Shown here: positions 16,663 to 23,754 of the stretch, one piece after another
Position numbering within the stretch: position 1 is the first letter of the stretch
How the letters are laid out: each line of letters starts with the position of its first letter
Assembly: GCA_009843785.1 (NCBI GenBank)
Contig: VYCT01000195.1
Span: forward strand, 1-33,767
Reading direction: 5' to 3'
DNA length: 33,767 bases
Origin: Candidatus Poribacteria bacterium
Lineage (GTDB): Bacteria; Poribacteria; WGA-4E; WGA-3G
Position numbers and translations under genes: made by a program
The notes under the pieces: model-generated
What the model saw: the letters and a program-made list of their open reading frames with translations, nothing else
Told to the model about the DNA's origin: nothing
Database searches by the model: none

Positions 16663-17424
16663 TCACCTTCGTTTGAGTTTTCCCCACGTCACTGCCAGCT
16701 TACCAACGGCTTCAACAGCTAATGATTCACTTTCCATCACGGCTGCAATTTCGTCTGCGTCCAGCACACGATCATAAAGGCGTACTTCATCAATCATACC
16801 TTTGAAAAGGTAGGTATGCGTAGGACGTTCATTCCCGCCTGCACCTATGAGGAATTCCTCGCTCGGATTAACATCAATATCAAAGTTCTCTTCTCCTATA
16901 AATTCACCGTTTACGTAGAACTTATGGTTCCCATCGGCATAAGTGCCAGCAAGGTGATCCCATTCACCGAGGTTCACAGCGGGTCCCCGAACAGGTTTCC
17001 AATGATTCGCTCCGGCACCAATCCAAAACTCCCACGTATTGCCGGGTTCAGCATAGAAGATAAACCCGCGTTGCGGAAAATCAGCACGAGACGAGACAAC
17101 AGCGCGATGGTTTGCGCTCCCCGGTTCCACGTTTGCCCATGCACATATCGTAAAGACTTCTTGATTAAGATCCTCATGATACGGAACGTTCACTTCATCG
17201 CCGTCTTGATCAAATTCAAGTGCGCTGCCGAAGTAGCCATCATCCGTCCATTTTGGGTCTCCCATCAGTTTGCCATCATGTCCGTTGCCACTTGAGTCGG
17301 TTGCGGTATCGCCACCATTTTCATTGAATGCCCAATACGCGACGATTCCATCACTAACATTTTGGGATAGCACAGGTCGCGCGGTGAGTAATAGTAAGGC
17401 AAATATAACAGTTACAACTTTCAT
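16663..17424 (-). CDS. Secreted LamG-domain (concanavalin A-like) protein
   Basis: The 253-aa protein starts with a signal peptide (MKVVTVIFALLLLTARPVLSQ). A single LamG_3 domain spans about 25-225, with all the usual landmarks: VAYWAFNENGGDTATDSSG, GNGHDGKL, GSALEFDQDGDEVNVP, FTICAWANVE, DHLAGTYADGNHKFYVNGEFIG and GMIDEVRLYDRVLDADEI. Such domains bind carbohydrate or protein ligands outside the cell or in the periplasm. The frame continues 18 codons upstream, but the ATG at 17424 is used because AGGAGG lies at 17436-17431 with a 6-nt gap and the signal peptide then starts correctly. The family A element begins right at this RBS. Confidence 0.88.
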   Translation of the reverse strand: MKVVTVIFALLLLTARPVLSQNVSDGIVAYWAFNENGGDTATDSSGNGHDGKLMGDPKWTDDGYFGSALEFDQDGDEVNVPYHEDLNQEVFTICAWANVEPGSANHRAVVSSRADFPQRGFIFYAEPGNTWEFWIGAGANHWKPVRGPAVNLGEWDHLAGTYADGNHKFYVNGEFIGEENFDIDVNPSEEFLIGAGGNERPTHTYLFKGMIDEVRLYDRVLDADEIAAVMESESLAVEAVGKLAVTWGKLKRR

Positions 17425-17437
17425 TTTTGGCCTCCTA

Positions 17438-17572
17438 TTATAGTGAAACCCATAAATAAATGGACATCTTTGTAGCATAAACTGTTAGTTTGTGCCAGTC
17501 TGAATGCCTGTTATAGGGATTCAGACTGTTTGAGAGTGCCCAACTAACTATAGGTTTTAGGTTTTAGTATAA
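17438..17572. mobile_element. MITE-like inverted-repeat element, family A copy 2
   Basis: This element of about 135 bp has no ORF. The left end TTATAGTGAAACCCATAAA continues to GGACATCTT. The right end, read inverted, is TTATACTAAAACC, then CCTATAGTTAGTTGG. These termini match copy 1 at 12918-13054; the inner sequences differ. Inside are a copy of the left half of the 16551 palindrome (17470-17493) and an inverted pair AGTCTGAAT/GATTCAGACT (17498-17528). The left end abuts the ribosome binding site of the LamG gene, so it forms that gene's immediate upstream region. Confidence 0.6.
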
Positions 17573-17732
17573 AAGACTTAACCCGTTAAGAGTGGGTAGG
17601 CAGACACGCAGTAGAGAAACTACGTTTGACATATCTGCCGACTGGTATGCAAAAAGTATAACATCTTTAATATGAGATGTCAAAAAAAAGCTAAAGGAGG
17701 ACTGAATGGCTCTGGTGAGAGCCTTAAACCTG

Positions 17733-17761
17733 TTGACTTGTTCCCCAGTTGATGCTATAAT
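17733..17761 (+). promoter_or_regulatory. Strong sigma70-type promoter reading into the IsrB element
   Basis: -35 TTGACT (17733-17738), a 17-bp spacer and a perfect -10 TATAAT (17756-17761). The predicted start at about 17768 is about 33-37 nt before the first hairpin of the insertion element. A transcript would carry flanking DNA at its 5' end and then the RNA scaffold. It may originally have served the gene now at 19063. Confidence 0.65.
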
Positions 17762-17800
17762 TTTCCTAACATCACAAGGAACCGAAAGGAACATCGGTCA

Positions 17801-18004
17801 ATAACCCCCGACTGAAGTTGGGGCTTGTGCGAAGCGTATACCAAACGTTCACTCCACAAGGTAAACCGTTGACTACAGTAAAATATCGCAGTATCTCAGC
17901 GTGGTAGTTCAAACGACGTTTCGGATGCTCCCCAAGTCTGATTCTTCTTGGATACTGTGATCTGGAAGGGGCAACATATACCCCGTAAGGGAGAAGACAA
18001 ACTT
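17801..18004 (+). ncRNA. Candidate omega-RNA scaffold of the IsrB element
   Basis: About 200 nt of non-coding, structured sequence lie directly upstream of the nuclease start, where IscB/IsrB systems encode their guide RNA. Visible pairings are the CCCCGAC/GTTGGGG hairpin (17806-17823), CTTGTG (17824-17829) with CACAAG (17855-17860), and GGGG (17969-17972) with CCCC (17981-17984). In characterised IscB/IsrB systems the guide is the 5' portion taken from DNA flanking the left end; here that would be about 17780-17800. The RNA assignment follows from position, lack of a sensible ORF and pairing; no covariance was tested. Confidence 0.55.
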
Positions 18005-19033
18005 ATGTTTGTGCCTGTTAAAACCAAAGACGGACAACACCTCATGCCTACGCACGCCGCACGCGCCAGAAAACTCGTCAAGCGTGGCGAAGCAACGCCT
18101 TACTTCAATAATGGCATATATTGTATCCGTCTGAACAAAGAACCCTCTGATAGGGATACACAAGAGATTGCTGTTGGGGTTGACCCCGGTAGCAAGAAAG
18201 AGGGCTTTACCGTCAAATCGGCAGCACACACCTACTTCAATGTGCAAGCAGACGCACATAATCAAGTCGGCAAGAAAGTCGCAAAGCGTCGCGAGTTGCG
18301 TAGAAGTAGACGTTCACGGAAATGTCCGAACCGCAAGCAGAGAACCAACCGTCTCGCGAACAAAGTGCGTATCCCTGCTGGCACCCGCGCCCGCTGGGAC
18401 TGGAAACTTCGCATCCTTGATTGGTTCTCAAAGCTGTTCCCTGTGACACATGTTTGTGTTGAGGACATCAAAGCAAGAACCATAGCAGATGCCAAGAAGT
18501 GGAATACCTCTTTTAGTCCACTTGAAGTTGGCAAACAGTGGTTCTATAGTGAAGTTTGTAAGAAATGGGAGTTGCTAACACTTCAAGGCTACGAAACGAA
18601 AGAGATTCGTGATAAACTCGGACTCAAGAAATCATCGAAGAAGTCATCTGAAGGCTTTGAAGCACATTGTGTCGATAGTTGGTGCTTGGCACATTATACT
18701 GTCGGTGGCGATAGCAGTGTAGACAACACAGAAGTAATGTGTATATCACCGATCCCTATAGCGAGACGTAATCTGCATAGAGAACAATACAAAAAGGGGG
18801 GCATTCGTTCAAGATATGGGGGCACTGTGCTGTGTGAGGGTTTGGTCAAGAACACCCTTGTTAAGCATATCACATACGGCTTAACAAGGTTAGCAGGGAT
18901 CAACGCGAAAGGTTTGTTTGCTCTCTACAGCTTGGATGGAAAACGACTCACAACAAGTGCGAAACGTATGGACTTCAAAGTCCTAAGAAAATTAAACTTT
19001 AATTATAGGATCGGGCATGCCTCCCCCAGCTAA
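18005..19033 (+). CDS. isrB: IsrB-type RNA-guided RuvC nuclease (IscB-like, no HNH domain)
   Basis: The 342-aa protein follows the IscB/IsrB domain order. An N-terminal PLMP domain (MFVPVKTKDGQHLMPTHAAR, then ARKLVKRGEA) is followed by RuvC-I (VGVDPGSKK, D60), an Arg-rich bridge helix (KRRELRRSRRSRKCPNRK, 94-111), RuvC-II (VCVEDIKART, E153) and RuvC-III (HCVDSWCLA, H221 and D224). A C-terminal domain has RRNLH, RSRYGGT (268-274) and DGKRLTTSAK. Only about 65 residues separate RuvC-II and RuvC-III, with no HNH motif, which distinguishes IsrB from IscB. All RuvC acidic residues are present, so it is probably active; characterised IsrB nicks DNA under omega-RNA guidance. The frame opens at 17948, but the ATG at 18005 begins the conserved domain and has GGGAG at 17989-17993. 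The stop codon lies inside the right-end hairpin. Confidence 0.88.
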   Translation: MFVPVKTKDGQHLMPTHAARARKLVKRGEATPYFNNGIYCIRLNKEPSDRDTQEIAVGVDPGSKKEGFTVKSAAHTYFNVQADAHNQVGKKVAKRRELRRSRRSRKCPNRKQRTNRLANKVRIPAGTRARWDWKLRILDWFSKLFPVTHVCVEDIKARTIADAKKWNTSFSPLEVGKQWFYSEVCKKWELLTLQGYETKEIRDKLGLKKSSKKSSEGFEAHCVDSWCLAHYTVGGDSSVDNTEVMCISPIPIARRNLHREQYKKGGIRSRYGGTVLCEGLVKNTLVKHITYGLTRLAGINAKGLFALYSLDGKRLTTSAKRMDFKVLRKLNFNYRIGHASPS

Positions 19034-19062
19034 AGCAAGGGGTATCCTGCCCGAATATTTTG

Positions 19063-19785
19063 ATGAATTGTCTTGATTATGGACTCTCTTTTATTAACAC
19101 CGTTGGCAACGGGAATGCTCCGCGCTTTTGGGTCGAATCGCGATGCCGCATCATAGATAACACAGATGGAAGTTTCAACGATTATTACCAATGTGGTTCG
19201 TGTAAGAGTGAACACACCTTTGCGGAGAAAAATCTCTTCATAAATCCAAACTATGACTTTCTCCCTGTTTTTGGCAAAGCACATATAGCCGTATTTAGGA
19301 GGCATGCTTACTGTAACGATAACTACGTTGAGTATAGACCGGCACAGGACTATTGGGGAGGTCCCTTGTTTGATGTTCAAGAGGCATCGCCGGTCCAGGT
19401 CCTTGATAGCAACGCAGCCATTCTTGAGGCGACCCAAAAACGTCTACCCATCGTAACGCACACAGAAATATGGGATACCCATACAGATCAGCGGGCGATT
19501 ATCGAGTATCCGGTTAAAACAATGAACATAGATGAAAACGCGGGCATCTACCAAGTTGATACAGGGATTGTGCTATTTCCAGATCTGTCAAAGCGATATG
19601 ATCGGCAGATTGAGATGTTCAGCCTCGCCTACGTTGCTTTCAACGCACCGCACTTCGCTGACTTCGTTATCGAACGCCCCACCACCATCGTTGAAAACGG
19701 CGCAGAAGTTACCCAAGTTTACCACTATTCCGAAATTCGGAGTCTAAAAGCAAAGAATACCGTGTTCTGCATTGGTGAACTCTAA
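19063..19785 (+). CDS. Hypothetical protein, unrecognised, directly downstream of the IsrB element
   Basis: I do not recognise this protein of about 240 aa. It is soluble, acidic and rich in aromatic residues, with no signal peptide or TM. Visible features are a CGSC motif near residue 43 (YQCGSCKSEH), PRFWVESRCRIIDN near the start and a beta-rich C-terminal half (IIEYPVKTMNIDE, GIVLFPDLSKRYDRQIE). A TTG at 19060 or the ATG at 19063 may be the start; neither has a close ribosome binding site. The right hairpin of the IsrB element ends about 8 bp earlier. A promoter and an AAAGGA site lie on the far side of the element, so the insertion may have cut the gene from its own promoter or removed its first codons. 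Confidence 0.6.
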   Translation: MNCLDYGLSFINTVGNGNAPRFWVESRCRIIDNTDGSFNDYYQCGSCKSEHTFAEKNLFINPNYDFLPVFGKAHIAVFRRHAYCNDNYVEYRPAQDYWGGPLFDVQEASPVQVLDSNAAILEATQKRLPIVTHTEIWDTHTDQRAIIEYPVKTMNIDENAGIYQVDTGIVLFPDLSKRYDRQIEMFSLAYVAFNAPHFADFVIERPTTIVENGAEVTQVYHYSEIRSLKAKNTVFCIGEL

Positions 19786-19824
19786 ATGCAGTTAGGTTAG
19801 CACCTGCACTGCAAACAAATTTCC

Positions 19825-19853
19825 TTGCAAAAATTTTTCTGTTTGCTTATAAT
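19825..19853 (+). promoter_or_regulatory. Promoter of the ABC sugar importer operon
   Basis: -35 TTGCAA (19825-19830), 17-bp spacer, perfect -10 TATAAT (19848-19853). The predicted transcript has a leader of about 80 nt. In the leader, AGCACCG (19863-19869) can pair with CGGTGCT (19891-19897), a 7-bp stem that may be regulatory. Confidence 0.65.
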
Positions 19854-19938
19854 GCTTGGTAAAGCACCGAACCGTATGTCAGATTTTAACCGGTGCTCAT
19901 AACAACTCGCATGATCTCTTATACGGAGGAAAGCAAAC

Positions 19939-21264
19939 ATGAAAAGTGTTCACATAAGTCTCGTTTTAGCACTGATACTTGCACTTGCATTTGTTAGTGC
20001 GCCGAAAGCTGATAACCACCAATCCCAATCCTTGACTATTGTCTGGGCAGAATGGGATCCGGCTAATTATTTACAGGAACTCTCCAAAGATTTTACCGCT
20101 GAAACCGGGATTGCTGTTGATGTCATCCAAATCCCGTGGCCGAATTTCCAAGATAAGGTCTTCACGGCTTTTGTCGGGAAGAGTGACCTTTACGACATCG
20201 TCATTGGTGATAGCCAGTGGCTCGGCAGGAACTCTCAAGGCAAAAACTACATCAATCTAACCGACTGGATTAATGAAAATATTGATGTAGATGCTATCTA
20301 CGGTCCCGCGATGACAGCGTTTGCTGAATATCCGAAAGGCAGTGGCACGTATTGGGCATTGCCCGCAGAGGTGGACGCTGCTGGATACGTCTATCGGAAA
20401 GACCTGTTTGAAGACCCGAAGGAGATGGCTGCTTTTGAGAAGAAGTACGGTTACGCACTCGCTCCACCGAAAACCTACGATCAACTCCGCGATATCGCCG
20501 AATTTTTTACGCGTCCGGACGATGATCTCTACGGTATCGCAACGTGGTATAGCAAGGAATACGACGGTATTACGATGGGTTTTCAACAGGTGATGTGGAG
20601 CTTCGGTGGTACTTATGGTGATGCCGAGACCCATAAGGTCGCTGGGCACCTTAACTCCGAAGATGCTACGAAGGCACTGGACTTTTACACCGGCTTGCTC
20701 CAGTTCTCTCCGCCAGATGCGCCCAACTACTATTGGGCAGAGACGCTGCAGGCTTACAACTCTGGTAAGGTCGCGATGGCAATGAATTATTTCGCTTTTT
20801 TTCCTGGGGTGATTAATCCAGAAGTGAATAAGATATCTCATGATAAGAGCGGATTCTTTATCGCTCCCGCCGGCCCGAAAGGACACTACATTAGTATCGG
20901 TGGCCAAGGCATGTCAATCTCTTCCTATTCTAAAAACAAGGATCTTGCCAAACAGTACATGAAGTGGTTTATGCAGAAACCGGTACAAGAAAAATGGGCG
21001 GCACTCGGTGGTTTCACACCGCATAAAGAGGTGTTGCAGTCGGATACCTTCAAAAAAGCGACCCCCTTTAACGAAGCCTTCGCCGCGAGTTTCCCATACC
21101 TTCGCGATTTCTGGGCAGTGCCGGAATATGCGGAACTCTTAGAGGCTTGCCAGACAAATTGGAGTCAAGCCATCTCCAAAATCAAGTCTTCCAAGGAAGC
21201 CCTCGACGCTATCGCGCAAAAACACGAAGAAATCTTCGAGGACGCGGGCTACTACGACGAGTAA
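19939..21264 (+). CDS. ABC transporter extracellular solute-binding protein (family 1, sugar type)
   Basis: The 441-aa protein delivers a carbohydrate or related solute to its membrane transporter. A signal peptide spans about 1-25 (MKSVHISLVLALILALAFVSAPKA). The mature part starts with the usual strand LTIVWAEWDPANYLQELSKDFTAETGIAVDV and continues with IVIGDSQWLGR, GTYWALPAEVDAAGYVYRKDLFEDP, KVAMAMNYFAFFPGV and GGQGMSISSYSKNKDLAKQYMKWFM, landmarks of family 1 binding proteins (SBP_bac_1). The length is normal. The RBS GGAGGAAAG (19925-19933) supports the start. It is first in an importer operon; the first permease follows after 140 bp, typical of higher expression of the binding protein. The sugar cannot be named. 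Confidence 0.92.
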   Translation: MKSVHISLVLALILALAFVSAPKADNHQSQSLTIVWAEWDPANYLQELSKDFTAETGIAVDVIQIPWPNFQDKVFTAFVGKSDLYDIVIGDSQWLGRNSQGKNYINLTDWINENIDVDAIYGPAMTAFAEYPKGSGTYWALPAEVDAAGYVYRKDLFEDPKEMAAFEKKYGYALAPPKTYDQLRDIAEFFTRPDDDLYGIATWYSKEYDGITMGFQQVMWSFGGTYGDAETHKVAGHLNSEDATKALDFYTGLLQFSPPDAPNYYWAETLQAYNSGKVAMAMNYFAFFPGVINPEVNKISHDKSGFFIAPAGPKGHYISIGGQGMSISSYSKNKDLAKQYMKWFMQKPVQEKWAALGGFTPHKEVLQSDTFKKATPFNEAFAASFPYLRDFWAVPEYAELLEACQTNWSQAISKIKSSKEALDAIAQKHEEIFEDAGYYDE

Positions 21265-21284
21265 AAAAGGTGGTCGGCAGTCGG

Positions 21285-21396
21285 CACTCGGGGCGTTCGC
21301 TCCACTCGCTTTCGGCAGTCGGTACCTGGGAATTGTGTTTATTTTCCTTGCCATAAAGTTCCCTTACTGACAGCCGATAGCCGACAGCCGATAGCC
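21285..21396. repeat. Degenerate short-repeat tract between binding protein and permease genes
   Basis: The 140-bp gap contains arrays of GTCGGCAGTCGGCACTCGG-like and CCGATAGCCGACAGCCGATA-like units facing each other across a central spacer; CGGCAGTCGG on the left and GACAGCCGATA on the right form loose inverted copies. The transcript could fold here, which may lower expression of the downstream permeases. Confidence 0.45.
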
Positions 21397-21404
21397 AAAA
21401 AGAT

Positions 21405-22316
21405 ATGCGAACCAACCCCCCGTTTAAAGCGTCGCGTGGGATGAGCGACTACCAATTAAAGATGACATTTATCATGCCGACCATGATTTTGCTCATCTTA
21501 ATGAACATCTTTCCGCTGCTCTGGTCGCTGTACCTGAGTTTCCATCGCTACAAAGCCTCAATGCCCGCAGCCGCAAAATTCATCGGCGTTCGTAATTACA
21601 CACGCCTCCTTGAAGATCCAGAAATCTGGGGTTATTTTCAAACCACTGCCTACTTCGTAGTGTTAGCCGTCGCGGCGCAATTCTTTATTGGATTCGGGTT
21701 AGCTTTGCTCCTGAATCGCGAGTTCCGGTCTAAAGGCTTCATTACAACACTCCTCCTGCTGCCGATGATGCTATCGCCTGTGGTCGTCGGACTCTTCTGG
21801 CGGTTTATTCTTTACTCAGATAATTCTGGATTGCTCAACTTTTTCCTCAGCCCGGTTCTGAAATCACCGATCGGTTGGACGACCCATCCAAAAGTGGCGA
21901 TGTTGGCTGTTGTGATTGTGGATACCTGGATGTGGTCGCCCTTCATGATGCTGATCGCTTTGGCGGGATTAAGTGCTGTCCCGAAATATCTCTATGAAGC
22001 CGCTGATGTTGATAGAGCCTCCGCTTGGTTCAAGTTTCGATGGATTACGCTGCCACTGGTATCCCCGCTTCTACTCATTGCGCTCCTATTCCGAACGATG
22101 GATGCCTTCAAAATGTTCGACATCGTCTATGTCCTAACCCGTGAGGGGGGACCCGGCACCGCTACAGAGACTGTATCCATGAACCTTTATAAACTCGCCT
22201 TTCGGAACTATAACACCGGCAAAGCGTGCGCGATGGCATATATTTTACTCATCATTATCGTTGCCCTGAGTAATATCTACGTGAAATACCTCAACCGCGT
22301 TAAAGGAGAGGCATAA
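21405..22316 (+). CDS. ABC sugar transporter permease 1 (MalF/UgpA type)
   Basis: The 303-aa inner-membrane protein forms half of the channel of the importer. About six TM segments are visible (about 22-42, 80-102, 112-135, 160-182, 212-230 and 273-293). The EAA loop that contacts the ATPase is clear at about 196-215 (YEAADVDRASAWFKFRWITLP). The periplasmic entry FIGVRNYTRLLEDPEIW and the motif REGGPGTATET are typical of this family. The start at 21405 has only a weak AAAAAGA ribosome site; an internal ATG at 21441 is possible but would be equally weak. The stop lies 6 bp before the second permease. Confidence 0.93.
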   Translation: MRTNPPFKASRGMSDYQLKMTFIMPTMILLILMNIFPLLWSLYLSFHRYKASMPAAAKFIGVRNYTRLLEDPEIWGYFQTTAYFVVLAVAAQFFIGFGLALLLNREFRSKGFITTLLLLPMMLSPVVVGLFWRFILYSDNSGLLNFFLSPVLKSPIGWTTHPKVAMLAVVIVDTWMWSPFMMLIALAGLSAVPKYLYEAADVDRASAWFKFRWITLPLVSPLLLIALLFRTMDAFKMFDIVYVLTREGGPGTATETVSMNLYKLAFRNYNTGKACAMAYILLIIIVALSNIYVKYLNRVKGEA

Positions 22317-22322
22317 GAAAAA

Positions 22323-23597
22323 ATGCGGAATCGGAAAAATTTTGTGCACTACCTCATCATTGCATGCATTGCCGTTGCTGTGATTGTCTACATCACCCCG
22401 ATTTACTGGATTTTGGCTACCTCCCTAAAAGGTTTCGCAGATATTACCACGAAACTTCCGAAGTTCGTTTTTAAGGTCTCGCTGGAAAACTATCAGAAGT
22501 TGATGCCTTCAGAAGGGGTACCGGGTGTAACATATCTCTTTCTGGCGGAGGTATTTATAGGGCTGCTACTGTTCGGCGTTTTCTCTCTGTTTAAAGTGAA
22601 GTTATTGAAATCGGAACCGAAAACACACTCGGAAAAAAAGCAGTTCAGCATTTTGTCTCTGCTTAAAGTGAAGTTACCCCAACATCTCGGCTTGATCTGG
22701 AATAGTATTTTCGTTTTAACCTGCCTCTATAGCTTCATAAGTCTACCGCCATTGCAGAGTCGTCTCCAAACGGATGCTCGATTCAATTTTCTGCTACTGA
22801 TCGTCTGCACAATTCTCGCCTATCTTTTGATGGTCCCTTTAAAGAAAACGGGCGGCATCGTTGGACAAACCGAGAAAAAACTGCGACTGACGCTTGTTTT
22901 ACCGAGCGTTTTTGGAACGATCGCTATTTGTGCGGCATTGGCAAACGGCGGATCCAAGTATTTCTACCAACTGCTTAATAGCATTATCATTGGTGGTGGT
23001 AGCACAATTCTCGCTGTAGGGCTTGGCACGCTTGCAGCTTATGCCTTTTCCCGATTCGACGTGGCGGGTAAGGACGACCTCCTCTTTTTTATTCTCAGTA
23101 CGCGGATGTTACCACCTGTCGTGGTTGTCATTCCAATCTATCTAATGTATAGCGCGCTTGGGCTACGCGATACACACTTTGGGTTGATTCTGCTCTATAC
23201 GACCTTTAACGTTTCGTTTGCGGTGTGGCTCATGAAAGGGTTCATTGATGAAATTCCGAAGGAGTATGAAGATGCTGCGCTTGTTGACGGCTACTCACGG
23301 TTCCAAACCTTTATGAAGGTGATCTTACCGCAGTCTGTCACGGGTATCGCCGCGACTGCGGTATTCTGTCTCATTACAGCGTGGAACGAGTTCGCCTTTG
23401 CCTTAGTGCTCACAGAGGTCGGCGGCAAAGCGGTGACCGCGCCGCCCTCAATTACAAGTGCGACGGGTTCTGCTGGAATGGATTGGGGGAAAATCGCTGC
23501 ATCAACATTTGTTTTTCTGCTCCCTGTCGCTGTTTTTACTTTCCTCATGCGCGGACACTTGCTCAGGGGTGTCACATTTGGCGCAGTTAAGAAATAG
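22323..23597 (+). CDS. ABC sugar transporter permease 2 (MalG type) with extra multi-TM insertion
   Basis: This is the partner permease, with the normal N-terminal TM (10-33), the periplasmic LPKFVFKVSLENYQKL and the core from about 215 (LLNSIIIGGGSTILAVGLGTLAAYAFSRF, an EAA loop EYEDAALVDGYSRFQTF at 315-331, and a last TM ending RGVTFGAVKK). At 424 aa it is about 130-150 residues longer than usual. The extra part lies at about 62-214, exactly between ENYQKL and the second conserved TM, and contains four more hydrophobic segments (about 70-90, 124-141, 154-173 and 188-208). The RBS AGGAGAG is at 22304-22310, overlapping the end of permease 1. No MalK-type ATPase gene follows in the window. 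Confidence 0.9.
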   Translation: MRNRKNFVHYLIIACIAVAVIVYITPIYWILATSLKGFADITTKLPKFVFKVSLENYQKLMPSEGVPGVTYLFLAEVFIGLLLFGVFSLFKVKLLKSEPKTHSEKKQFSILSLLKVKLPQHLGLIWNSIFVLTCLYSFISLPPLQSRLQTDARFNFLLLIVCTILAYLLMVPLKKTGGIVGQTEKKLRLTLVLPSVFGTIAICAALANGGSKYFYQLLNSIIIGGGSTILAVGLGTLAAYAFSRFDVAGKDDLLFFILSTRMLPPVVVVIPIYLMYSALGLRDTHFGLILLYTTFNVSFAVWLMKGFIDEIPKEYEDAALVDGYSRFQTFMKVILPQSVTGIAATAVFCLITAWNEFAFALVLTEVGGKAVTAPPSITSATGSAGMDWGKIAASTFVFLLPVAVFTFLMRGHLLRGVTFGAVKK

Positions 23598-23612
23598 TTG
23601 TCAGTTATCAGT

Positions 23613-23754
23613 CAGGGTCATTTAGTTTTAAAAATTCACTTTATATGTGCGTATATTTCCTCTGTAGGAGCGAGCTGTGCTCGCGATATTTGAAAAAAAA
23701 CGTCAACATCTGTAAACGAAAATCGAAATCAAAACCGAAAACTAAATAGTCCTG
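23613..23754. mobile_element. MITE-like inverted-repeat element, family B
   Basis: This 142-bp non-coding element has ends CAGGGTCATTTAGTTTT (23613-23629) and, at the other side read inverted, CAGGACTATTTAGTTTT. It is bordered on both sides by AGTTATCAGT (23603-23612 and 23755-23764), which looks like a 10-bp target duplication. Because the area also carries GTTGTCA/GTTATCA repeats, the duplication could be coincidental. A perfect hairpin GCGAGC-TGT-GCTCGC lies inside (23670-23684). One end of the same family occurs alone at 11276-11295. Confidence 0.65.

Larger units (their letters stand above)
17801..19056 (+). mobile_element. Insertion element encoding an HNH-less IscB-like (IsrB) nuclease
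   Basis: The left side carries a subterminal hairpin (17806-17823, CCCCGAC/GTTGGGG, loop TGAA). The right side carries a large imperfect hairpin (19011-19054) with a perfect 7-bp outer stem TCGGGCA/TGCCCGA and an inner CCCC/GGGG pairing around GCTAAAGC. Subterminal hairpins of this kind are typical of IS200/IS605-superfamily ends, which insert without target duplication. There is no TnpA transposase, so the element is a single-gene, probably non-autonomous form. Exact boundaries are not provable from one copy; about 17798-17805 and 19054-19060 are my estimates. Confidence 0.72.

Noticed and set aside
17437-17442. A perfect TATAAT on the minus strand at the edge of the family A element as promoter of the LamG gene
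   Set aside because: Transcription would start at or within the ribosome binding site, and the -35 region is poor.
17706-17803. A short ORF (MALVRALNLLTC...) after a strong AAAGGAGG site
   Set aside because: It ends at the element edge after 32 codons, spans a strong promoter and a 6-bp stem hairpin, and resembles no protein. The RBS-like site may be chance, although a truncated gene cannot be excluded.
18005-19033. Identification as a TnpB/OrfB of IS605
   Set aside because: The PLMP N-terminus, an Arg-rich bridge helix directly after RuvC-I, the RSRYGGT C-terminus and an upstream instead of downstream structured RNA fit IscB/IsrB better. No zinc-ribbon CxxC pairs typical of TnpB are present.
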